A DNA stretch of 64,000 nt from Nocardioides sp. NBC_00368 (GCF_036090055.1 NZ_CP107970.1:4547001-4611000), one strand, 5' to 3'. Numbered from the stretch's first letter, positions 9,669 to 18,567 are shown. Notes: generated from the sequence alone by a model not told the origin. Made by a program: numbers and translations.

Positions 9669-10489
9669 AGGTAGCGCTCCTCGAACTCGGTCCAGTCGCT
9701 GTCGGACTCTGACTTGGCTGCCGCCACGTACGCCTTCTGGAGCTCCTCGTCCCGCCCGTAGTCGGGATCGCAGCTGGTGAAGTGGGCGCCGCCCGGTGCC
9801 TCGACGACGTGGTTCACGAAGATCCGCGGGACCAGGAGGGTCTGCGGCGGGGCCTTGGCGGTCAGGTCGTCGGTGGAGACGATCTGCTCGACCGACATGA
9901 TCGTGGTGTCGGCGGCCATCGCGAAGAGGTCGTCGAAGTAGGGGTCGGGGCCGAGGTACTGCCCGTTGCCGGCCGCGTCGGCGCGGTTGAGGTGGATGAG
10001 CGAGACGTCGAGGCGGAGGCCGGGGACGGCGACGTACTCCTCGTCGTCGTAGGGCGACTTCACCGTCTTGAGGTCGGGGTTCATCGCCATCACGTCGCTG
10101 CCGAGGCCGGCGCGGATGGGCTGGAAGCTGAGCCGGTTGGCGCCTGCTCGCAGGCCGGCGACGAACATGCCCTCGTCGTACTCGTTCGTCTCCGGGATCT
10201 CGCCCCGCTCCCGGGCGCGGGTGAAGTTCGGGTCGAGCGGGATCGAGTCGAGGCTGACGAAGCCGTAGACCAGCTTGCGGATCTTCCCGGCGCGGGCGAG
10301 CAGACCCACGTCGGGGCCGCCGAACGCGACCACGGTCAGGTCGGTGATGTCGCTGCGGAGGATCTCCTTGACCAGCGCCATCGGCTTGCGGCGCGAGCCC
10401 CAGCCGCCGATGCCGATGGTCATCCCGGACTCGAGCTTGCTGGCGACCTCGGCGAGGGGCAATGTCTTGTCGAGCGGGGTCTTGTTCAC
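9665..10489 (-). CDS. ipdA: IpdA, alpha subunit of the steroid ring-C opening hydrolase
   Basis: 274 residues from GTG 10489, preceded by GAGGAG. The CoA-transferase alpha-subunit signature is seen in SGMTIGIGGWGSRRKPMAL and LTVVAFGGPDVGLLARAGK. EEYVAVPGLRLDVSLIHLNR and ADAAGNGQYLGPDPYFDDL follow. IpdA and IpdB form a heterotetramer that opens ring C of the CoA thioester. Its start overlaps the fadE33 stop by four bases and its stop overlaps the ipdB start by four, so the whole fadE31-fadE32-fadE33-ipdA-ipdB string is tightly coupled. Confidence 0.9.
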   Translation of the reverse strand: MNKTPLDKTLPLAEVASKLESGMTIGIGGWGSRRKPMALVKEILRSDITDLTVVAFGGPDVGLLARAGKIRKLVYGFVSLDSIPLDPNFTRARERGEIPETNEYDEGMFVAGLRAGANRLSFQPIRAGLGSDVMAMNPDLKTVKSPYDDEEYVAVPGLRLDVSLIHLNRADAAGNGQYLGPDPYFDDLFAMAADTTIMSVEQIVSTDDLTAKAPPQTLLVPRIFVNHVVEAPGGAHFTSCDPDYGRDEELQKAYVAAAKSESDSDWTEFEERYL

Positions 10490-11439
10490 GTGTCTCCTCG
10501 GAAGAGCTGGGCGGTGGCGTGAGCGCGCTTGAAGTAGAGGTGGGCGTCGTGCTCCCAGGTGATCGCCACGCCACCGTGGAGCTGGATCATCTCGGCCGCG
10601 ACCTGCGAGAACGCGTCGGAGCACCAGGTCTTGGCGGCGTGGACGAGACGTCGATCGGGCGCGGGCTGGGTCAGTTCCCAGGCCGCCGCCCAGCTCATCG
10701 TCCTGGCCGTCTCGACCTGGACGAGCAGGTCGGCACACCGGTGCTTGAGCGCCTGGAACGAGCCGAGCGGGCGGCCGAACTGGTGACGCTCCTTGAGATA
10801 GGCGACCGTACGCTCCAGCGCCTCGCGTGCGGCGCCGGCCTGGAGGGCGGTCATCATGGTGGCGCCGACGGTGGTGACGTACGCCGGGTCGACCGTGCCG
10901 ACGGGGTCGCCGGGAACGTCGACGGTGACCGTCGCGAACCTCCAGGTCGGGTCCATTGCGGGGGCCGTGGTGACCGTGACCGCCGAGGGATCCACTGCGT
11001 GGACCTGGTCGCCGCGCAGCACGAGAAGGATCTCCGCGTCGGTGGCATCGATGACCAGCTCGGAATCCGGGACCATCACCGCGGCTGTGGCGCCGCCGGC
11101 GATGCGCTCCAGCAGCTCACCGGCGGCCGGGGTGCCCGCGGCGGTCAGGACCTGCGTCGCCAGCAGCGTTCCGACGAACGGCGACGGCGTGAGCGTGGCG
11201 CCGAGCTCCTCGAGGACGAGATGCGCCTCGATGTAGGTGCAGCCGACCCCGCCGTACGCCTCGGGGACCGCCAGCGCGGTCACCCCGATCTGCTCGGTCA
11301 GCGTCTGCCACAGGATGGTGTCGTAGCCCTCGGGCGTGGCGATCGCCGCCCGCAGGTCCATCGACGCCGCGCGCTTGGCGATCAGCGTGTGCACCGTCGC
11401 GACCAGGTCGGTCTGCTCCTCGGTGAGCGCGAACCTCAT
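10486..11439 (-). CDS. fadE33: acyl-CoA dehydrogenase, FadE33-like
   Basis: 317 residues, close to the 318 of mycobacterial FadE33. It is a short acyl-CoA dehydrogenase with a reduced middle beta domain: MRFALTEEQTDLVATVHTLI at the N-terminus, YGGVGCTYIEAHLVLEELGA in the helical domain, and a C-terminal FAD domain with HQFGRPLGSFQALKHRCADL and IQLHGGVAITWEHDAHLYFK. In mycobacteria FadE31, FadE32 and FadE33 work as mixed heteromers on the ring-opened HIP-CoA chain. Both ends overlap neighbours by ATGA/GTGA. The exact FadE number is assigned by gene order and length, not by alignment. Confidence 0.82.
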   Translation of the reverse strand: MRFALTEEQTDLVATVHTLIAKRAASMDLRAAIATPEGYDTILWQTLTEQIGVTALAVPEAYGGVGCTYIEAHLVLEELGATLTPSPFVGTLLATQVLTAAGTPAAGELLERIAGGATAAVMVPDSELVIDATDAEILLVLRGDQVHAVDPSAVTVTTAPAMDPTWRFATVTVDVPGDPVGTVDPAYVTTVGATMMTALQAGAAREALERTVAYLKERHQFGRPLGSFQALKHRCADLLVQVETARTMSWAAAWELTQPAPDRRLVHAAKTWCSDAFSQVAAEMIQLHGGVAITWEHDAHLYFKRAHATAQLFRGDT

Positions 11440-12398
11440 CGCGCCTCCACCAGTGATTCGAGGATCCGCGCACGGTGCTCGGCCGGGGTGCCCCAGGCAC
11501 CCACCAGTGCGCGCACCTTGAGGATCCACAGGCTCAGGTCGAACTCGCGGGTGTAGCCGATCGCACCGTGGACCTGGAGCGCGGTACGCGAGGCGAGGTA
11601 CGCCGCATCTCCGGCGGCGACCTTCGCGGCCGAGACCGCCCGGGCCGCCGTCGGGGTGCCGGCGTCGAGCTCGACGGCCGCGTTGTGCACCAGCGGGGCG
11701 GCGAAGTCCAGGGCGACGCGTACGTCGGCGAGCAGGTGCTTGACCGCCTGGAACTCACCGATCGGGCGCCCGAACTGCGTCCGCTGCTTCACGTACGCGA
11801 CCGAGTCATCGAGCAGCCTCAGTCCGGCGCCGAGGAGCTGGGCCGAGCAGGCGAGCGTGCCGAGGTCGAGCGCCGGCGCAGGGTCGATCGTGGCGATCTC
11901 CTCGCCGGGCGTGACCTCGAAGAGCCGCCGGGTCGGGTCGACCGACGTCCGCTCGGCACCGGGTTCCGCTCGGCACAGAGTCGCGCCGAGTGCGTAGGTC
12001 CGCTCGGCGACATCGGCGTCGAGCGCCCGTTTCCCCGGGGCCACCGAGACCAGCGCTTCGCCCGAGGCCAGCCGCGCGAGGAGGTCCCCCTCGGGAGTGC
12101 CGGGCAGGAGTCGCGGAGCGACGGCGACGGACTCGATCCAGGGCCCGGGAACGCCGTGGTAGCCGAGCCGCTCGAAAGCGACGGTCAGGTCTACGGCGGA
12201 CGCACTCAGGCCGCCGTTCTCCTCCGACACCAGCAACCCGGTGACACCGAGCTCGGCGAGTCGTTGCCACAGCTTCAACCCCGCCGAGTGGTCACCGGTC
12301 GCCCAGGCGCGCGACGCCGCCGGGACGTCGGCGGCACCGAGGAGGTCGTCGAGTGCTTCGGAGAAGGCGTGCTGCTCCGGCGTACGTCCGAATCTCAT
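11436..12398 (-). CDS. fadE32: acyl-CoA dehydrogenase, FadE32-like
   Basis: 320 residues (FadE32 is about 321). N-terminal MRFGRTPEQHAFSEALDDLL, then LVSEENGGLSASAVDLTVAF, and C-terminal TQFGRPIGEFQAVKHLLADV and LQVHGAIGYTREFDLSLWIL, typical acyl-CoA dehydrogenase domains. The central region is short and divergent (DLLARLASGEALVSVAPGK), as in the partner subunits of heteromeric steroid ACADs, so it may contribute only part of the active site. Start overlaps the fadE31 stop (ATGA). Function in HIP-CoA side-chain dehydrogenation is inferred from position. Confidence 0.82.
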   Translation of the reverse strand: MRFGRTPEQHAFSEALDDLLGAADVPAASRAWATGDHSAGLKLWQRLAELGVTGLLVSEENGGLSASAVDLTVAFERLGYHGVPGPWIESVAVAPRLLPGTPEGDLLARLASGEALVSVAPGKRALDADVAERTYALGATLCRAEPGAERTSVDPTRRLFEVTPGEEIATIDPAPALDLGTLACSAQLLGAGLRLLDDSVAYVKQRTQFGRPIGEFQAVKHLLADVRVALDFAAPLVHNAAVELDAGTPTAARAVSAAKVAAGDAAYLASRTALQVHGAIGYTREFDLSLWILKVRALVGAWGTPAEHRARILESLVEAR

Positions 12399-13525
12399 CG
12401 GCCACCCCTCGGGAGTCCGAGCACGCGCTCGGCGACGATGTTGCGCTGGATCTGGTTGGTGCCGGCGTAGACCGGGCCGGATAGGGAGAAGAGGTAGTCG
12501 TCGGCCCACGGACCGGAGAGCTCGGCGTCCGCGCCGAGCAGCGAGAGCGCGGTCTCGTGCAGCGAGAGGTCGAGCTCGGACCACCACAGCTTGTTGATCG
12601 AGCCCTCGGCGCCGACCGAGCCGCCGGCCTCGACGTGGGCGACCGTGCCCCAGGTGTAGAGGCGGTAGGCCTCCGCGCCGATCCAGGCGTCGACGACCTG
12701 GTCGCGCAGGTGCGACTGCGGGTCGGTCGCCCACAGGTCCAGCAACCTCTCCGCGGCTGCGCAGAACCGACCCGGCGACCGCAGGGAGAGGCCCCGCTCG
12801 TTGCCCGCCGTTGACATCGCGACCTTCCAGCCGTCTCCGACGCCGCCGAGCACGTCCTCGTCGGGCACGAAGACGTCGTCGAAGAAGATCTCCGCGAACC
12901 CCGGGGTGCCGTCGAGCTGGTCGATCGGGCGGACGGTCACGCCGTCGGTATGGAGGTCGAAGAGGAAGTACGTCAGGCCTCGATGCCGCTCCGCGGACGG
13001 ATCGCTCCGGAAGAGGCCGAAGCCGCGGTCGGCGAAGGGCGCCCGGCTGCTCCAGGTCTTCTGTCCGTTGAGCTTCCAGCCACCCTCGACCCGCGTCGCG
13101 GTCGCGCGGAGCGAGGCCAGGTCGGAACCGGCCTCGGGCTCCGACCACGCCTGCGCCCAGACGAGCGTGCCGTCGGTCATGTCGCGCAGGTAGCGCTCCT
13201 TCTGGGCCTCGGTCCCGTGGCCGAAGATGATCGGCGCGAGCAGCGAGATGCCGTTCTGGCTGATCCGCGTGGGGGCGCCCGCGAGGTAGTACTCCTCCTC
13301 GAAGATGACCCACTCGGTCAGCGACGCGTCCCGGCCGCCGTAGGTCTCGGGCCAGGTGACGACCGACCAGCGACCGGAGGCCAGCGTGCGCTCCCACTCC
13401 CGGTGTGCCGCGGCGCCCTCGGCGGTGTCCATCGAGGGCAGCCGGCCGGGGTTATTGGCGGCGAGCCACTCGCGGGCCTCGAGCCGGAAGGCCTCCTCGG
13501 CCTCGGTGAACTCCAAGGTGCTCAT
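12395..13525 (-). CDS. fadE31: acyl-CoA dehydrogenase, FadE31-like
   Basis: 376 residues from ATG 13525, the same length as mycobacterial FadE31. A full-size ACAD: QAWSEPEAGSDLASLRATAT (FAD/acyl binding), KLNGQKTWSSRAPFADRGFG, and C-terminal LSGPVYAGTNQIQRNIVAER, where GTNxIQRNI is the usual FAD-contacting motif. An in-frame ATG eight codons upstream is rejected because MSTLEFTEAEEAFR is the family N-terminus. It opens the tightly overlapped block. About 124 bp upstream ends an enoyl-CoA hydratase gene on the same strand, and a long hairpin lies between. Confidence 0.85.
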   Translation of the reverse strand: MSTLEFTEAEEAFRLEAREWLAANNPGRLPSMDTAEGAAAHREWERTLASGRWSVVTWPETYGGRDASLTEWVIFEEEYYLAGAPTRISQNGISLLAPIIFGHGTEAQKERYLRDMTDGTLVWAQAWSEPEAGSDLASLRATATRVEGGWKLNGQKTWSSRAPFADRGFGLFRSDPSAERHRGLTYFLFDLHTDGVTVRPIDQLDGTPGFAEIFFDDVFVPDEDVLGGVGDGWKVAMSTAGNERGLSLRSPGRFCAAAERLLDLWATDPQSHLRDQVVDAWIGAEAYRLYTWGTVAHVEAGGSVGAEGSINKLWWSELDLSLHETALSLLGADAELSGPWADDYLFSLSGPVYAGTNQIQRNIVAERVLGLPRGGR

Positions 13526-13538
13526 CGCGCTCCTCGCT

Positions 13539-13615
13539 CGCTGTAACACGTCGTTCGTAGGACTGTCCGGTCGTTCTGAACGGGCGAGTAGTCCGACGAA
13601 CGACGTGTTACAGCG
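13539..13615. terminator. long hairpin between echA and fadE31
   Basis: Arms of 25 bases (CGCTGTAACACGTCGTTCGT plus five more at 13539-13563; complement at 13591-13615) with a single mismatch and a 27-base loop. It lies inside the leftward gene series, 14 bp before the fadE31 start, so it could attenuate read-through into the fadE31-ipdB block. No T-tract is seen. Confidence 0.6.
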
Positions 13616-13649
13616 GCGCTCGTCGGCCGCAGCGGGCCATTCTCGGCTT

Positions 13650-14495
13650 TCACGACTTCATCGCCTTCGCGTCCATCCCGGCGAGCGAGTCCTTGCCGAC
13701 CTCGGCGTTGTGCGCGTGGGCGGCATGGTGGAGGCCGAAGACCGAGTCCATCCCGGCGCGCATGCCCATCAGGTCCTCGGCCTGGTTGACCGCCTTCTTG
13801 GCCAGGGCGAGCCCGAGGCGCGGCATTTCGGCGATCCGGCCCGCCAGCTCGAGGGTCTCGGTCTCGAGGTCGTCACGGGGTACGACGTGGTTGACCATGC
13901 CCCAACGCTCCGCCTGTGAAGCGGAGAAGCGGCCGCCGGTGAAGAGCATCTCCTTGGCGGCGCGAGGGTTGGTGACCCACGGATGGGCGAAGTACTCGAC
14001 GCCCGGGATGCCCATCTTGACCACCGGGTCGGAGAAGAAGGCATCGTCGGAGGCGACGATGAAGTCGCAGGACCAGGCCAGCATCAGGCCGCCGGCGATG
14101 CAGGCCCCCTGCACCATCGCGATCGTCGGCTTCGGCAGCTCGCGCCAGCGGCGGCACATGCCGAGGTAGACCTCGGACTCGCGCGCGAACCGACTGTCCA
14201 CGCCCGACTTGCCGACGTGGTCCCACCACATCACTGCCTTGCGCTCGAAGCTCTCGTCGACGTCGCGGCCCGGGGTGCCGATGTCGTGGCCGGCGCAGAA
14301 GTGCTTGCCGTTGCCGCCGAGGACGATCACCTTGATCTCGTCGTCGTTGGTCGCCCGGGTGAACGCCGCGTCGAGCGCGTAGGTCACCTTCGAGTTCTGG
14401 GCGTTGCGGTATTCGGGGCGGTTCAGCCGCACCACCGCGACGGGTCCGTGGGTCTCGTACGTCACGACACTGGTCTCGGTGGGAGTGGCGCTCAT
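13650..14495 (-). CDS. enoyl-CoA hydratase/isomerase family protein in the KstR2 cluster
   Basis: 281 residues from ATG 14495. Crotonase fold: VAVVRLNRPEYRNAQNSKV, oxyanion hole part one GGNGKHFCAGHDIG, part two QGACIAGGLMLAWSCDFIVA, then FFSDPVVKMGIPGVEYFAHP. It has an unusual insertion (ESFERKAVMWWDHVGKSGVD) before the second oxyanion segment. It is distinct from EchA20 at 20.5 kb, which is shorter, and resembles the longer EchA13-type hydratases. The start is 17 bp from a perfect KstR2-type operator, divergent from fadE30, so it should be part of the ring C/D regulon. Its actual step is unknown. A longer frame to 14711 would run into fadE30 and is rejected. Confidence 0.85.
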   Translation of the reverse strand: MSATPTETSVVTYETHGPVAVVRLNRPEYRNAQNSKVTYALDAAFTRATNDDEIKVIVLGGNGKHFCAGHDIGTPGRDVDESFERKAVMWWDHVGKSGVDSRFARESEVYLGMCRRWRELPKPTIAMVQGACIAGGLMLAWSCDFIVASDDAFFSDPVVKMGIPGVEYFAHPWVTNPRAAKEMLFTGGRFSASQAERWGMVNHVVPRDDLETETLELAGRIAEMPRLGLALAKKAVNQAEDLMGMRAGMDSVFGLHHAAHAHNAEVGKDSLAGMDAKAMKS

Positions 14496-14511
14496 GCCGC
14501 AGACGCTACCA

Positions 14512-14525
14512 AACAAGTGCTTGGT
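14512..14525. promoter_or_regulatory. KstR2-type operator between echA and fadE30
   Basis: AACAAGTGCTTGGT fits AnCAAGnnCTTGnT at every fixed position. It lies in the 47-bp space between the divergent echA (14495) and fadE30 (14543) starts and is embedded in a larger partial palindrome beginning TACCAAAC and ending TTTGGTA. Confidence 0.75.
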
Positions 14526-14542
14526 TTGGTAGGTTGTCCGGC

Positions 14543-15721
14543 ATGGACCTGACCTACTCCGCCGAGGACGAGGCGTTCCGTGCCGAGGTGCGCGAGTGGC
14601 TGGCCGACCATCTGGCCGGCGAGTGGGCGGCGCTGCGTGGCACCGGGGGCAACGGGCGCGACCACGAGTCGTACGAGGGTCGGCTGGAGTGGAACCGCTA
14701 CCTGGCGTCACACGGCTGGACGTGTCTGGGCTGGCCCGAGGAGCACGGCGGGCGCGGCCTGCCCCTGTGGCAGCAGGTGATCTTCCACGAGGAGTACGCC
14801 CGGGCGGATGCCCCGACCCGCGTGAACCATCTCGGCGAGGAGCTGCTCGGGCCGACGCTGATCGCGCACGGCACCGCGGCCCAGCAGGAGCGGTTCCTGC
14901 CCAAGATCGTCGCCGTCGAGGAGCTGTGGTGCCAGGGCTACTCCGAGCCCGGTGCCGGCTCCGACCTGGCCGGTGTACGCACCCGCGCGCGGCTGGACGG
15001 CGACCGGTGGGTCGTCGACGGGCAGAAGGTCTGGACGTCGAACGCCCATCTGTCCGACTGGTGCTTCGTCGTGTGCCGCACGACGCCGGGCTCCGAGCGC
15101 CACCACGGGCTGTCCTACCTGCTGGTGCCGATGGCGCAGGACGGCGTCGACGTACGCCCGATCGAGCAGCTCACCGGCACCTCCGAGTTCAACGAGGTCT
15201 TCTTCGACGGCGCCGTCACCGCAGCCGACATGGTCGTGGGTGAGCCCGGCGACGGCTGGAAGGTCGCGATGGCGACCCTGGGGTTCGAGCGCGGGGTCTC
15301 CACCATCGGCCAGCAGGTCGGCTTCGCGCGCGAGCTGGAGACGGTGGAGGAGGCCGCGCGCGCCAACGGCACCATCGACGACCCCGCCATCTCGTCCAGA
15401 CTCGCCCAGGCCCATGTCGGGCTGGAGGTGCTCCGGCTGCACGCGCTGCGGACACTCTCTGCGTACGACTCCGGCTCCTCGGGCCCCGAGGCGAGCGTCT
15501 CCAAGCTGCTCTGGGCCCGGTGGCACCGCGACCTCGGCGAGCTGGCGATGGACGTCCTCGGCCCCGCCGGGCTGACCACCGGAGAGGACTACGCGCTCGA
15601 CCGGCTGCAGTCCCTCTACCTCTTCTCCCGCGCCGACACGATCTACGGCGGCTCGGACGAGATCCAGCGGAACATCATCGCCGAGCGCGTCCTCGGCCTG
15701 CCACGAGAGGTCCGTGCATGA
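14543..15721 (+). CDS. fadE30: acyl-CoA dehydrogenase, FadE30
   Basis: 392 residues from ATG 14543 (an in-frame TTG lies three codons earlier). Full ACAD architecture: LAGEWAALRGTGGNGRDHES, TCLGWPEEHGGRGLPLWQQV, EEYARADAPTRVNHLGEELL, WCQGYSEPGAGSDLAGVRTR, GQKVWTSNAHLSDWCFVVCR, IYGGSDEIQRNIIAERVLG. The N-terminal third closely matches M. tuberculosis FadE30, which introduces the double bond into the propionyl side chain of 5-OH-HIP-CoA, the first dehydrogenation after FadD3. The stop overlaps the start of the next SDR (ATGA) and fadA6 follows: the same fadE30-SDR-fadA6 order as Rv3560c-Rv3559c-Rv3556c. Confidence 0.9.
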   Translation: MDLTYSAEDEAFRAEVREWLADHLAGEWAALRGTGGNGRDHESYEGRLEWNRYLASHGWTCLGWPEEHGGRGLPLWQQVIFHEEYARADAPTRVNHLGEELLGPTLIAHGTAAQQERFLPKIVAVEELWCQGYSEPGAGSDLAGVRTRARLDGDRWVVDGQKVWTSNAHLSDWCFVVCRTTPGSERHHGLSYLLVPMAQDGVDVRPIEQLTGTSEFNEVFFDGAVTAADMVVGEPGDGWKVAMATLGFERGVSTIGQQVGFARELETVEEAARANGTIDDPAISSRLAQAHVGLEVLRLHALRTLSAYDSGSSGPEASVSKLLWARWHRDLGELAMDVLGPAGLTTGEDYALDRLQSLYLFSRADTIYGGSDEIQRNIIAERVLGLPREVRA

Positions 15722-16512
15722 AGCCGGAACAGCCCACCCCCGCGTACGTCCCCGGCCACTCGCTCCTCGAGGGGCGGGTCGTCGTCGTGACCGCCGCCGC
15801 CGGTGCGGGGATCGGGGCGGCGGTCGTGCGGAAGGTGCTCGAGGAGGGTGCGAAGGCGGTCGTCATGTCCGACACCCACGAGCGGCGGCTCAAGGAGTCC
15901 GTCGATGCGCTCGGGGAGGAGTTCGGTGCAGACCGGGTCGCCGCCGTGACCTGCGATGTCACCCAGGAGGACCAGGTCCAGGCGCTGCTCGACGCGGCCG
16001 AGCCGTTCGGCGGCGTCGACGTGATGATCAACAACGCCGGCCTCGGCGGCACCGCGTCGGTGCTGGAGATGACCGACGAGCAGTGGTCGAAGGTCCTCGA
16101 CATCACCCTGACCGGGACGTTCCGGTGCATCCGGGCGGTCGGACAGCGGTTCGTGGCCGCCGGGAAGCGTGGCGTGATCGTCAACAACGCCTCCGTGATC
16201 GGCTGGCGTGCGCAGGAGGGGCAGGCGCACTACGCCGCGGCCAAGGCCGGGGTGATGGCGCTGACCCGCTCGGCCGCCGCCGACCTCGCGCCGCACGGGA
16301 TCCGGGTCAACGCGGTCTCGCCTTCGTTGGCGATGCACCCGTTCCTGGAGAAGGTCACCTCGCCCGAGCTGCTCGTCGAGCTCAAGGGCCGCGAGGCCTT
16401 CGGCCGCGCCGCCGAGCCGTGGGAGGTCGCCAACGTCATGGTCTTCCTGGCCAGCGACTACTCGTCCTACATGACCGGCGAGGTCGTATCCGTCTCCAGC
16501 CAGCACGCCTGA
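15718..16512 (+). CDS. SDR oxidoreductase of the fadE30-fadA6 operon (Rv3559c-like)
   Basis: 264 residues. NAD(P)-binding glycine motif is TAAAGAGIGAAV (a modified TGxxxGIG), then CDVTQEDQ, INNAGLGG, catalytic Ser in NNASVIGWRA, YAAAK carrying the Tyr and Lys of the active site, and a C-terminal MVFLASDYSSYMTGEVVSVS. It should oxidise or reduce a hydroxyacyl-CoA or keto group of the ring C/D intermediates; in mycobacteria the homologous gene lies between fadE30 and the kstR2/fadA6 region. The ATG overlaps the fadE30 stop and fadA6 starts 15 bp downstream, so all three are co-transcribed under the 14512 operator. Confidence 0.85.
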   Translation: MKPEQPTPAYVPGHSLLEGRVVVVTAAAGAGIGAAVVRKVLEEGAKAVVMSDTHERRLKESVDALGEEFGADRVAAVTCDVTQEDQVQALLDAAEPFGGVDVMINNAGLGGTASVLEMTDEQWSKVLDITLTGTFRCIRAVGQRFVAAGKRGVIVNNASVIGWRAQEGQAHYAAAKAGVMALTRSAAADLAPHGIRVNAVSPSLAMHPFLEKVTSPELLVELKGREAFGRAAEPWEVANVMVFLASDYSSYMTGEVVSVSSQHA

Positions 16513-16527
16513 TCGAGAGGATCACCG

Positions 16528-17676
16528 ATGCCTGAGGCATTCATCATCGACGCGGTTCGTACGCCTGTGGGGAAGCGAGGCGGGGCGCTGGCGGGGATTC
16601 ATCCGGCCGATCTCGGCGCCCACTCGCTGGCCGCGCTCGTGGACCGCACCGGGATCGACCCGGGGGCCGTCGACGACGTGATCATGGGCTGCTGCGACAC
16701 CATCGGCGGACAGGCAGGAGACGTCGCGCGGACGGCGTGGCTGGTGGCCGGGCTGCCCGACCACGTACCCGGCGTGACCATCGACCGGCAGTGCGGCTCC
16801 TCGCAGCAGGCGGTGCACTTCGCGGCGCAAGGGGTGATGTCGGGGACGCAGGACCTCGTCGTCGCCGGTGGGCTGCAGAACATGTCCGCGATCCCGATCT
16901 CGGCGGCGATGCTGGTGGGACAGCAATACGGGTTCACCACGCCGTTCGCCGAGTCGCCCGGCTGGGTGAAGCGCTACGGCGACCAGGAGGTCTCCCAGTT
17001 CCGCTCCGCCGAGATGATCGCGGAGAAGTGGGACATCTCCCGTGAGGACATGGAGGCCTATGCGCTGGCCTCCCACCAGCGCGCCAAGACCGCGATCGCC
17101 GAGGGGCGGTTCGACCGGGAGATCGTGCCGGTCGGTGATTTCGCCGTCGACCAGTGCCCGCGCGAGACATCGCTGGAGAAAATGGCCGCGCTGGAGCCGC
17201 TCGCTCCCGGCGGACGGATCACCGCGGCCGTCGCCTCGCAGATCTGCGACGCGTCCTCGGCGCTGCTGGTGGCCTCGGCGGCGGCCGTACGCACCTTCGG
17301 CCTCACCCCGCGAGCTCGGATCCACCACCTCTCGGTCCGCGGTGACGACCCCGTCTGGATGCTCACCGGCCCGATCGAGGCGACTCGTCATGCCCTGGTC
17401 AAGACCGGCCTGACGGTCGACGACATCGACCTGTTCGAGTGCAACGAGGCCTTCGCCTCCGTCGTGCTGGCGTGGATGAAGGAGCTCGACGTCCCGCATT
17501 CGAAGGTGAATGTGAACGGCGGCGGCATCGCCCTCGGCCACCCCATCGGCGCCACCGGAACCCGGCTGATGACCACCCTCCTCAACGAGCTCGAGCGCAC
17601 CGGCGGCCGCTACGGTCTCCAGACCATGTGCGAGGGCGGCGGTCAGGCGAACGTCACCATCATCGAGCGGCTCTGA
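16528..17676 (+). CDS. fadA6: thiolase FadA6
   Basis: 382 residues (FadA6 is about 386). Active-site residues are Cys89 (DRQCGSSQQ), His338 (IALGHPIGATG) and Cys368 (QTMCEGGGQ). FadA6 is thought to carry out the thiolytic cleavage late in ring C/D degradation after IpdAB has opened the last ring. It follows the SDR by 15 bp with an AGAGGA-type ribosome site. It faces the yidC paralogue end to end with only about 21 bp between the stops and no strong hairpin. Confidence 0.88.
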   Translation: MPEAFIIDAVRTPVGKRGGALAGIHPADLGAHSLAALVDRTGIDPGAVDDVIMGCCDTIGGQAGDVARTAWLVAGLPDHVPGVTIDRQCGSSQQAVHFAAQGVMSGTQDLVVAGGLQNMSAIPISAAMLVGQQYGFTTPFAESPGWVKRYGDQEVSQFRSAEMIAEKWDISREDMEAYALASHQRAKTAIAEGRFDREIVPVGDFAVDQCPRETSLEKMAALEPLAPGGRITAAVASQICDASSALLVASAAAVRTFGLTPRARIHHLSVRGDDPVWMLTGPIEATRHALVKTGLTVDDIDLFECNEAFASVVLAWMKELDVPHSKVNVNGGGIALGHPIGATGTRLMTTLLNELERTGGRYGLQTMCEGGGQANVTIIERL

Positions 17677-17697
17677 AGGTTGGCCTGACCGACCGGG

Positions 17698-18510
17698 TCA
17701 GGCGGGCTGCAACCTGAGCGTGCGGCGCTCGGCGGCGGGGGAGCCGGGGGTGGGGAACCAGCGGTGGATGACCGCGGCCTGACCGGCGGTCCACAGGCCG
17801 CTGACGACCCAGTAGACGAGCAGGGCGAGGGGGACGGTGCTGCCGGCGAGGAGCATGCCGCCGGCGGAGATGACGGGCATGAGTTCCTGGATCCGCAGCA
17901 TCGACTCGGGCATGTCGGCGCGGACCATGTTGGGCAGCACCCACAGCCGCTGGCTGAGGTAGCTGACCGCGGCGGCGGTGGCGGCGAGCCCGAGGGTGAT
18001 CACCAGGTGGGTGGTGTCGCCGGACAGATAGCCGTGGCCGGTCAGCGGCGTGCCGAGGAAGGTCGCGGCGCCGAGTGAGTCGACCAGCGAGTCGTTCATC
18101 GCGCCAACCGGGTTGCTCCGGCTGACGTCGGAGAGCAGGTGGTAGAGCGCCAGGAAGATCGGCAGCTGGGCGAAGGCGGCGAGGATGGCGAAGCGGGGTA
18201 CGCCGTGCTCCTCGTTGATCTTCCGCCGCTCCTCCATCATCGCCATCATGTCGGCCTGGCTGGCGCTGCCCTTCGCGGTCTTCTTCTGATACTTCTTCGT
18301 CAGTGCCTGGAGCTGTGGGCGGGCCCGGGCGGAGGCGTGAGCGTGGCGTACGCCGCGGATCGCGAGCGGCAGGAGGACGAGCCTGACCAGCACGACGACG
18401 GCGGCGATGGCCAGCAGCCAGCTGACGTTGGGGCCGACGGAGGCCAGGACGTGGTGGGCGCCGGCGAGGACGGCGGCGAGGGCGTGCGACAGCGGGGCGA
18501 GAACGGACAT
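17698..18510 (-). CDS. YidC/Oxa1-family membrane protein insertase (paralogue)
   Basis: 270 residues. Hydrophobic segments match the YidC core: WLLAIAAVVVLVRLVLLPL (TM with the family Arg after it), an amphipathic, charged loop with QLQALTKKYQKKTAKG, FAILAAFAQLPIFLALYHLL, and two late helices (LPVISAGGMLLAGSTVPLAL, LVYWVVSGLWTAGQAAVIH). It is shorter than the main actinobacterial YidC and lies far from the rnpA-rpmH locus, so it is likely a second, YidC2-type copy. AGGAG precedes the ATG. The next gene upstream on the same strand encodes a small membrane protein 57 bp away, possibly its partner. Confidence 0.85.
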   Translation of the reverse strand: MSVLAPLSHALAAVLAGAHHVLASVGPNVSWLLAIAAVVVLVRLVLLPLAIRGVRHAHASARARPQLQALTKKYQKKTAKGSASQADMMAMMEERRKINEEHGVPRFAILAAFAQLPIFLALYHLLSDVSRSNPVGAMNDSLVDSLGAATFLGTPLTGHGYLSGDTTHLVITLGLAATAAAVSYLSQRLWVLPNMVRADMPESMLRIQELMPVISAGGMLLAGSTVPLALLVYWVVSGLWTAGQAAVIHRWFPTPGSPAAERRTLRLQPA

Positions 18511-18567
18511 GGGTGTGCTCCTGAGGGTGAGTGGGTAGGCCTGACGGGCTCGCCGGTGGGCGAGGGG

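Noticed and set aside
13650..14495. This hydratase as EchA20
   Set aside because: It is longer (281 residues) and lacks the NASYRFEQGFTFELNLAGVA-type C-terminus, which is present in the 247-residue gene at 20545-21288.
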